This document shows, piece by piece, positions 55,661 through 64,000 of a DNA stretch of 64,000 bases. The stretch's first letter is position 1. Every line of letters starts with the position of its first letter. Source of the DNA: Ipomoea triloba (lineage: Eukaryota; Streptophyta; Magnoliopsida; Solanales; Convolvulaceae); the NCBI RefSeq assembly GCF_003576645.1, contig NC_044924.1:4729549-4793548 (forward strand), given 5' to 3'. Both the position numbers and the translations under genes were made by a program. The notes below the pieces were generated by a model, which did not search any database, had not been told where the DNA came from, and saw nothing but the letters and a program-made list of their open reading frames with translations.

Positions 55661-58600
55661 CTAATAAGTCCAATGGCGGCTTGTAATATTAGTAAATAGT
55701 TGTTGTAGCATCCTTACACTGTGTGGATCCTCCTGCAAAGGCATTTAGAGTGGAAACACATATAAGAAGCTAAGCATGCATATATGCAATTGGTTTTGCA
55801 CAAAAAATATTGATGAACAAAGTGATGATCTATCTGCTGATGAAGAATCAATCAAGTATGCTTTTCCACAAAGTACAGCTCATACTTAAAAACAGGCCAT
55901 AATCACAATTCATATGTATATTTACAAAGTATATAGAAACTTTATCAATAAATTGTAATGTGGAACTCACACGAATGAAGGCGATGAAGTTGTGTTGGGT
56001 CATTCTTGCAGGAATACAGTTTCTAAATGCATCCTTTGCCCTGCAATTCCAAGTAAATTTACAGAAAAGTGACTAAGAATTAATTGGATGTTAAGAATGC
56101 TAAGAAACAGACAGACAGACAGACAGAATTTACAAGCTAAGTTAAGAATGGATTATAGATTACTAACCTTGGAACTTCAGAAAGCCTAAGGTAACAAGCA
56201 ATGACAGATCTTAGTAAGCCTAAACTAGGCCTTTCTGCAGGCTGTCTGTCCACCACTCTTCCCAACGCTCGCACCAGCGCGAAGAAGCGTTCGCCATAGG
56301 CACTGCAGTATTTCAACCCTTCTGCTCGCCACAGTATCTTCGCAATTATCAGTGCCGATACCTGCAATGTATGTATATATTTGAATTGATTTGAGCATAT
56401 CAAATATAGAGCTAGCATTCTTGATTTATGATGGAGCAGAAGATCAGATAAATTGCATTGTAACTTACAGTTTGCGTGGGTTCATCACCGCGATCCATGC
56501 AACTTAGAAACAGAGGGAAAACCTCTGATTCAAGAAGATAATGGACAATTTTTTGCCCATCTTCTGGATTATCAATCTGCACCCAAAACAAAACAAAACA
56601 AAAATAGCAACAAATTAAAACATCTGTGCAGTATTTGTGCAATATATATATATGAGTTGTCAACATTTCAATGAATAAAACATGTTGTTAGAGTGTTGTT
56701 TTAGAGTTTGTGTATATATATACATAATAGCTAGATTAATAATATTCACCTTAAGAAGCGCAGCAATTACGCCCAAGCTGGTAAGCCTCAGAGCCTCTAA
56801 AGGCTTATCCTCAGTTGCAGTAGTACTAGTAGTAGTAATTCCCAAAAACGGGTGAAGGTAAGATGTTATCCTAGCTGCATTCAAAATCGGATACAAAATA
56901 TTTACAAAACAATCAAATAATAATTTAATCTTGATGATGATGATGAAATATTTATATATATATATATAGAGTTTTTCCCCAAACTGGTCCCTCGACTATT
57001 GCTCATTCTCAATTTTGCATTTTGACTTTCAATTGCACCTAATGTGGTTCTTCGACTTTCAAAAACTCACCCAAATTGGTCCTCCGTTACATATTTCGTC
57101 AAATTAGTGTTAAAATGGAGGGCATTTTTGTCCACTTACCTATTGTTAGCCTAATAAACATTGAGAAATAGTTGAGGGACCATTTTGAAAATAGTCAATG
57201 GACCATTTTGGGAAAAACTATTTTATTTATTTCATTTTTGTTTATTTTCATTTTTTAGACTCTATAAAATAAGAATTTCTATACATTTTTTTTCTTACAA
57301 ATATAAATAGTTAAAATCGTGCAATCCATCTTAAAAATTTTTAACTTTTTTACAGACATTTTCCCTCTATCTAAATATACAAACTATTCCTATGCAGATT
57401 TACAATAAGTTTCGTAAATTTTATAAATACTCATTTTTTAAGCACCGATTAAAATAATTCTTAGTCACATCCGTAGCACTAAATATATTACTTTGAATTT
57501 TTTTTTATAAATAAGATATAATATTATTAAACTCAAATAATTAAAAATAATGTGCCCACAACACAAAAGATTTTATGATTAACTTAAAAATTAACTATAA
57601 ATTTTATTGTTGAATACAAATTGACAATTATTAAACATTATTTATAATAATTATTGTGTCTCGTGTAATATACTAAAATTATTAGGTAGGATTTTTATAA
57701 TTAAGGTATAATTTAATTAAATCAAAATTATTAAAAATAATGTGTCCATATTACAAAATAAATTATGCTTGCCTTAATAATTAATAATTAATAAAAAATA
57801 AGAAGAGGAAAACATATAAAAGATGTCATACAATATCTTAAATAATGTAAATTAATATAAAATTTAATAATTACTTCGAAATCAAATACAGAAAATATTG
57901 CATGAAACATTGACGAGATTTTACTTTCCGGCTCACCTGAGAAGTTTACTAGAAAAATTTACCTTTAGGTCCAATATTTTCCCTACATTTTACACTATTT
58001 GGGTGTCTACGCTTGAAAAAAAAAATATTATTTTCAATGGTAAAAGTAATATTTAATGTGATACATAGTGATTTATTGTCTAAGAACATAATAAAAAAAT
58101 TAAAAAAATAAAAAATAAATAAAAAATAAAAAAAGAAAGAAGAAGTATATGAGTATTTATGAAATTTACGGAACTTATTGTAAAACTTCATAGGAATAGT
58201 TTGTATATTTAGAGAGGAAAAGTCTGTAAAGAAAGTTAAAAATTTTGAGGTTGGATTACGCGATTTTAACTATTTATATTTGTAAGAAAAAAATGTATAG
58301 AAATTCTATACAAAATGAAAATAAACAAAAATGAAATAAATAAAATAGTTTTTCCCAAAATGGTCCCTTGACTATTCTCAAAATGGTCCCTCAACTATTT
58401 CTCAATGTTTATTAGGCTAACAATAGGTAAATGGATGAGAATGCCCTCCATTTTAACACTGATTTGACGGAATATGTAACGGATGACCAAATTGGGTGAG
58501 TTTTTGAAAGTCGAGGGACCACATTAGGTGCAATTGAAAGTCGAAATGCAAAATTGAGAATGAGCAATAGTCGATGGACCATTTTGGGAAAAAACTCATA

Positions 58601-61600
58601 TATATATATATATATTTGCATTTTCTTGATTCTTTTGCAGCTACCTCTTATGAGCTGCATTCTTGTCAGTGGGTGAGCAGCCATGCACTAGGGATAGGAA
58701 CAAACACATACACAACCAACTATCATCAGTGAAGACAATATATACATAATAAAATTCATAGAAAATATTGAAGAACTCATAATACAAATGATTGTCCAGA
58801 AAGGAAAGTAGAGAAAATTAGAAGAACCTGAAATAGTGCAATGGCATTGCAAGTACGAGTGGATTCCCTGGCAGAAACCCTTCTGTCTGAAGGAGGTAAC
58901 TGTCTGTATACTGATATCACCTCCTAGGTAGTATGAAAATGGGGAATGAGACACCACACATGGAGAATGATGACAACTTTAAAAAATATTAGGATGAAAT
59001 ATAAGAAAAATGTTTTAATTTAATAAAAGAAAACCATACAAATATATTTGTAATACAGACACTGTAACTTTATGAGTTATATATTATATTTTCCCTAAAA
59101 CATTACCTTGTACATATATGCAATATTGACTTAGCAAAAAAGTGTACCCGACCCTTGCTAGGGATGGGATTCAATCCTAAAACCTTCCGTATGAAAAGCA
59201 ACAGTTATGTCATCAAACCACACGTGATACTTGACAGAGATTTGTCAATTATGTACCCATATATATCATTTGTTGTCAATGTAATATGAATTATGATGAC
59301 CACAAACTTCTCGGCCAGGAAGTTGGGTTGATTTAGTGTTGAGCTGACTTATGGCAACTTCAACAATAAATGTTATTTTTATTTTAGGCGTGAATTAAAA
59401 AAAAAAAAAAAAGAATATTGTTCATTCTTAATAACGATATATCTATATAGTTAGTTAGTTAATTAGTTAGTATTGTAACTATGGAATACGAAAAAGTGAA
59501 AAGCCATTTACTTTGAAGCCATAACTATATATATCTATATATATAGTTAGTTACTTTGAAAGTATTGACTTTTGATGATAGTATGAAAATTTTGGTCTTT
59601 AGATAAAATACAAATATAAATGATGCATACTAGTGCACCAATCTCTCGAGTCTTCATAGAGACATTTTCACTCCCCATCATAATTATGTGTATGTATCAT
59701 TGATAATCAGTGTAATATAATGACCACAAATTTGTTGGCCATAAATTTGAGAAAGTTATGACAATATATAATAACGATATTTCTTAAGAGTAGTTCTAGC
59801 CTTTTAGATTTCTACATGTGCATAGGAGATTTTGCAATTTTGCAAGGAAAATGGGAAGATTGAGGGGGTTTATATAGAAATTGGAGGATAGGGGGAGGGG
59901 ATGGAAGAATTTAGAGCTACAAAATGAAAATAAAAAGTGAGGGGAGGTGAGGTTGGTAATATAACAACAATATTTATGTTGTAATATAATAACCATAATT
60001 AGCCAAGGACCTAGGAGTTAGGACCTAGCAAGAGCCCCAACAACTCATCTATAGGAGCTTTTAAGATCGTCGTATGATCTAATTTCTTAACATGTCCAAG
60101 GTTAGCAAGAAAATCGGCACACATGTTACCTTCCCTCAACACATGCGTAAAAGCCAGCTCATCATCATACTCCGAAGCAAGGAACTTGCAGTTAGAAAGG
60201 AGAGTAATGATAAAATCACTAGCACCATAATTCTCACTCATCACCTTAATCACACTTCAGAATCAAGCTCTACAATCAACCTCCGAACCCCATTTTCCTT
60301 ATCGAGTTATAGACCCTCCCTTAGGCCCCACAACTCAACAAAGAAGGAAAAGGGGAAATTGTGATTGATTATTTATAAGCCGATTCCAGTCCAAGTGTGG
60401 ATACTTTTAATTTGGCATGAATATAGAAAAGGGAATGTTTGTTCTTTCTTAGTAACTATATATATTGTTAATTGGAACTTTAACGTACTACATAATCGAA
60501 AAGTGAAAAGACGTTTAATTGCTTTGGAAGTGTTGCATGACTTTTGATGACAATTCGAAAGATTTGGTTGTTAGTAAAATTACAAATATAAATGACGCAT
60601 ACTAGGACACTAATCTCTCAAATTTCAAGTTGTCTCCTTAGAGATTATTTTCACTTTACAAGATAATTATGTGTCCATATCACTTCTTAATGCTTATCAG
60701 TGCAATATGATGATCACAAACTTGTCAGCCTAAAAGTTGAAGTGATTGACAACATACCAATGATGGATTACATGTTGGTAATTTCTAAAAACAGTTGACA
60801 CTAAATTTGTGGAGGATGTTTTTTTAATGGTTGTTTGTCTATTTATATCCTTAGTGTGCTATCTTCTTTTCTTTTTCTTTTTTCTTTTTTTTTTTTTGGG
60901 AGGGGGAGGGGGGTGGGTGGTTAGGGCACCCGACTAACTCAACATATTGACTTGACAATGAATCATTCTATGACGGAAGAAACCAGCAAAATTCTCCAAC
61001 CAAATCTTCTACACCCCTAGTGTGGGAGTCTCAATAAACTGAAGACATTGCTCATATCTAATTTCCTGAGTTGCGAACGCTTACTCATTTATTAATAATT
61101 ACTCCCTCTGTCCCATTTTACCTGTCCTGTTTACTATTCATTGGTCAAACCAACTCTTTCTTAATTGCTTATTTTCTTTATTAATTTTTAATTATTTTTA
61201 AATTTAATTTTTTGTGTTTAATAGTACTTTTGATGTAGTTTCTAAATATATAAATTTTATATACTAATACTAAATTTAATATTATAAAAAATTGAATTAA
61301 AAATAATCTCAGTCAAGCCTCGTTAACCGAATCAGACAAACAAAATGGGACGGAGGTAGTATATATTTGACTATGAACCATCACATGATTATAGTGATGC
61401 ATTGTATAGTTATAAGCATGTGCAACATGCTGGAAAAAAAAAACCCAATAAATTTAAAAAGAATGGTGTAATTACATAATCAAAAGAAATGTAAAATTAT
61501 ATAATCTTATAACTATTGTAAGACAAAATTTATGCAAGACAATATAAATAATTTATGCATTACATATAAATAAGAAATATATAAAATTGAAAAGAAATTG

Positions 61601-63198
61601 TAAGTGCAAGTACAAGAGAGAAAATACAATTAACAAGTTAACATTGCATCTCAGGTAAAAAATATGGTGAAATCTCATCCACTGATCTAGCCAAAATTAA
61701 CAGCCCATAATGAAGAAAAAGATTTTTAAAAATCCATGGTGGCACTATGATAATTTTGCGTAAATTCAAAGTGCATAAGTTTAAAGCTTAAAGTGCGTAA
61801 GTTTATAGCTTAAGGTGCGTAAATTTATAGCTTTAGGTGCCTAAAATTAAAGCTTGAGGTGCTTAAGTTTAAAAACTTATTGTGCATAAGTTTATAGCTT
61901 AATGTGCATATGTTTAAAGCTTAAAATGTATCAGTTTAACTTTTAAGGTGCACGACTTACAGACTCAGGTGTATAAATTTCAAGCTTAAGGTGCATCAGT
62001 TTTCAACTTAATGTGCATGAATTTAGCTCTTAAGATGCACAACTTTGATTCATTATGATGAATATCGACTTACATACTCTAGGTGCATAAATTTAAAGTT
62101 TAAAGTGCATTATTTTCCATCTTAAGGTGCATAAGTTCGAAACTTAAGGTTCATCAGTTCAGTAATTAAGGTGCATCACTTCGGAACTTAAGGTGCATCA
62201 ATTCAGTACTTAAGGTGCATAATTTTGACACTTAAGGTGCATTAGTTCGAGACTTGGGGTGCATAAGTTCGAAGAATTAAGGTGCATAAGTTCAAGGCTT
62301 AATGTGCATCAATTCTATTTAAATCCCATTTTTTCCTTTTTCTTTTTATTTTTATTTTATTTTATTTTTAAACTAATTTTAATATTTCATCAACAACTCC
62401 TATATAAACGAATCAACTGCAAGTGATAGAGATAATACCTGTAGAAGTACAAAGACTATGTTGAATGAATTCCATAACAACAAAGCCAGATCCACGCATG
62501 CATCACGATTCTAATTAATGAAATTATCCAAAATTAAAACAATATTATTTTAGCATTTTATTATTTAATAAATGATAATAAAATAATGCACTCCTAATTT
62601 CGGAGGGCACTAATAAAGATTTTAAAAATCCTCACGAACAGAAAATTAAACATTCCAAAAAAAAAGGTCATTTTATTTGTTTTTTATTGGAAAAAAACAA
62701 TTGATGTAAAACGGAAATGAAATCTTGTGACAAGTCAAAATTTGTTGTATAGATTTTGACCATTTATGTTAAAATTAAAGTTTATACCAATTAGAAAATA
62801 ATATATCAATCGATCTGTACATATGCATATGTATTCGTAGATTTGTGTTTTTATATATAACAACCTCTTTAAATTAAAAAAAAATTATAATCATTGATCT
62901 GAATTTTATATAAAATTCAAATCAAGATTATGAACTATATATGTATATATAATAATTTTCTATAGATATATATAAGGCTACTAATTAGGTTAATGCTTAA
63001 ATTACAACAAATAGTTAATACCTTAGCAAGTTTTGACAAAGCATATTCGCGGTGAGAAGAGGAGTGAAGCAAATGCACTAATTCTTCCGGTGAGGGTTCA
63101 GGTGGGTCAACGGCGGTAGTGAGAATCGGAGTTGTCTGTCGTAATTCCCATGTTGTGGGGTCCACATCAAGCGTTTCTGGCAAATTGATCTTATCCAT
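55661..63198 (-). CDS. CNOT9/RCD1 (CAF40) family protein, nine exons
   Basis: Exons on the minus strand: 63198-63022, 62510-62439, 58923-58828, 58687-58645, 56874-56750, 56576-56469, 56361-56168, 56040-55971, 55732-55661; 318 aa, all phases fit. The start is the ATG of MDKINLPETLDVD; the frame continues upstream without another ATG. Family landmarks: LLLWNSFNIVFVLLQ, RTCNAIALFQCMAAHP, YLHPFLG, LEALRLTSLGVIAALLK, ESEVFPLFLSCMDRGDE, LIIAKILW, ERFFALVRALG, ACYLRLSEVPRAK. CNOT9 is an armadillo-like helical protein that binds CNOT1 and recruits RNA-binding proteins to the CCR4-NOT deadenylase, controlling mRNA decay. Several positions that are nearly invariant in what I recall of animal and plant CNOT9 differ here, so this looks like a fast-evolving paralogue. 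Introns 2 (3.5 kb) and 4 (1.8 kb) are filled with repeats. Confidence 0.93.
56108..56127. repeat. (ACAG)n microsatellite in CNOT9-like intron 7
   Basis: About five copies of the tetranucleotide in the intron between exons 7 and 8. Confidence 0.9.
56970..58596. mobile_element. 1.6-kb fold-back element filling CNOT9-like intron 4
   Basis: Inverted arms of roughly 450 bp: left AGTTTTTCCCCAAACTGGTC; right-end complement AGTTTTTTCCCAAAATGGTC; homology runs inward through GGAGGGCATTTTTGTCC (left) and GAATGCCCTCCATTTT (right) and on to ATAAATACTCAT. The middle is AT-rich and non-coding. TATATA runs flank both sides, hiding the target duplication. It makes up nearly the whole 1.77-kb intron. Confidence 0.88.
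59147..59235 (-). mobile_element. SINE-like head fragment in CNOT9-like intron 2
   Basis: On the minus strand, CACGTGTGGTTTGATGACAT resembles an A box and GGATTGAATCCC a B box. Short and diverged. Confidence 0.4.
60011..60364 (-). pseudogene. LINE RNase H fragment in CNOT9-like intron 2
   Basis: On the minus strand, RRLIVELDSEV, NCKFLASEYDDELAFTHVLR and EGNMCADFLANLGH match plant LINE RNase H domains. In-frame stops near 60310 and 60250 break it. No other retroelement domain was seen nearby. Related to 19426-19845. Confidence 0.75.
61102..61359. mobile_element. Stowaway-type MITE
   Basis: Ends CTCCCTCTGTCCCATTTTA and the complement CTACCTCCGTCCCATTTTG, flanked by TA at 61100-61101 and 61360-61361. 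These are the classic Stowaway (Tc1/mariner) termini and target. It lies in CNOT9-like intron 2. Confidence 0.93.
61757..62311. repeat. Minisatellite, roughly 25 units of 20-24 bp, in CNOT9-like intron 2
   Basis: Degenerate unit close to CTTAAGGTGCATAAGTTTAAAG repeated in register over about 550 bp; later units prefer TTCG after the AAG. Non-coding. Confidence 0.93.
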
Positions 63199-63222
63199 TT
63201 GAATTCGACGTAGGGTTTTCAA

Positions 63223-63660
63223 TGAGAAGAAAAAAGATTTATGAGGAAAAGAAACTAGCTCAACGTCTCAAACTAAGATTACTTTATGTTTACACGGAGA
63301 GAAGAGGCTTGAAATTAAAACTGGAAATGATAATATATTTATAATACAGACATTAAGTGAACGGTGAATGGGAGTGGGGGCAAGGGTGGGGTTGGTAGGG
63401 ACTTTTCATGTGATAAATGTTCACCGAGTTATGTTTAGAATTAACAAATGTAATGCATGCCGTAATCTCGTACACTAAGTAAAACAAAATTTTTAAATTC
63501 AATTCAATTCAAATTCTTGATCACGTGTCTTGTTAATATAATGTTGTCATCCACAACAAAGCATTATAGTTGATCCATCCATTTGGATAGATCAAAAGTT
63601 GAAAGTTGTTGAAAAATAAGAGAAAAATGCGTGGTCAGTTTTATAAATATTACGGAGTAC
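63223..63660 (-). promoter_or_regulatory. 5' leader and upstream region of the CNOT9-like gene
   Basis: TATAAATA on the minus strand at 63336-63343 lies about 140 bp upstream of the ATG. The region from here to about 63575 is the single-copy counterpart of the fourfold array at 52519-53398. Confidence 0.5.
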
Positions 63661-64000
63661 AAAATTAATTTAGAATAAGGATCAAATAGGCCATGGAACT
63701 ACACACAAAATTACAATTGGGTCATCTAACTAAAAAAAAACCTACAATTAGGTCCCTGAACGACACAAAATCATACAATTAAACAAATAATGACATGTTT
63801 ACATGTTGATGGCTGATGTGGCGGTTATCGGATTAACCATTGAGGAACCGTGATGTGCGGATGTGATCAAGTCTTCACTTTTTATACGAAGATCATGTTC
63901 CCATTTGAACTCCCCACCCCCCCCCCCTCCCTCTCTCTCTATGCTCTCATGTAAAAAGTAAGAACTGATTTGATCCATTCTTTTGGATAAATAACATTTA
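63661..64000. other. Transposon-like segment and window end
   Basis: GGCCATGGAACTACACAC, CAATTGGGTCATCTAAC and AATTAGGTCCCTGAACGAC are phrases typical of common plant MITE or MULE ends. A C/CT run follows at 63918-63940. No gene seen. Confidence 0.35.

Noticed and set aside
61757..62311. Possible CRISPR-like array
   Set aside because: Direct units are contiguous and degenerate without unique spacers, in a plant intron; it is a minisatellite.
63199..63222. Extended N-terminus for the CNOT9-like protein
   Set aside because: The extended frame would begin at TTG; the first ATG is at 63198 and matches the start kept in the pseudocopies at 51731 and 51956.

Overview
The window is nuclear DNA of a flowering plant. 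It carries intron-rich genes with GT-AG splice sites, AT-rich spacers crowded with MITEs, SINEs and satellites, and plant-only families (WRKY factor, dirigent protein, trichome-birefringence-like acetyltransferase, nuclear-encoded plastid ribosomal protein, F-box expansion). Gene content and repeats suggest a eudicot, perhaps an asterid; the species cannot be fixed from sequence alone. There are two assembly gaps (26133-26446 and 39623-39845) and one isolated N near 40382.

Layout. 0.3-4.1 kb (-): complete five-exon TBL gene. 4.2-11.7 kb: gene-free, with a 9-bp-TSD MITE, a tRNA-derived SINE and a hAT-like MITE. 11.95-13.5 kb (+): plastid ribosomal protein bL34 with TGGGCY promoter boxes. 14.2-17.4 kb (+): tandem F-box duplication; the first copy is open with an altered C-terminus, the second has a 1-base deletion inside the F-box. 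18.4-19.1 kb (+): lipid-transfer-like protein with a short second exon. 19.4-23 kb: retroelement relic, MITEs, a 111-bp tandem array and a 757-bp fold-back element. 23.4-30.3 kb (+): 16-exon RAD16-type SNF2/RING gene. 32.3-32.8 kb (+): dirigent gene whose TATA box abuts a MITE. 35.6-38.2 kb (-): group IIb WRKY factor. 38-45.7 kb: gene-poor. 45.7-49.7 kb (-): dienelactone-hydrolase-family protein. 51.6-53.4 kb: broken copies of the 5' end of the next gene, in both orientations. 55.7-63.2 kb (-): nine-exon CNOT9/RCD1-like gene with introns full of repeats.

The genes do not form a pathway; this is an ordinary gene-by-gene plant locus. The TBL protein (wall polysaccharide acetylation), the dirigent protein (phenoxy-radical coupling) and the LTP-like protein are predicted to be secreted; RAD16-like and WRKY are nuclear; CNOT9 belongs to the CCR4-NOT deadenylase; bL34 is plastid. 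Exon models were assembled by hand from splice signals, reading phase and family conservation; every multi-exon model given keeps an open frame from ATG to stop.

The most unusual material is (1) the CNOT9 5'-end duplication: two exon-1 copies in one orientation facing a third with its upstream region, which is amplified about fourfold; (2) three consecutive overlapping duplications of exactly 42 bp in one RAD16 intron; (3) a MITE whose junction supplies the likely TATA box of the dirigent gene; (4) several MITE families with 9-bp target duplications; and (5) the recurrent 9-mer TACTCCGTA in the spacers.
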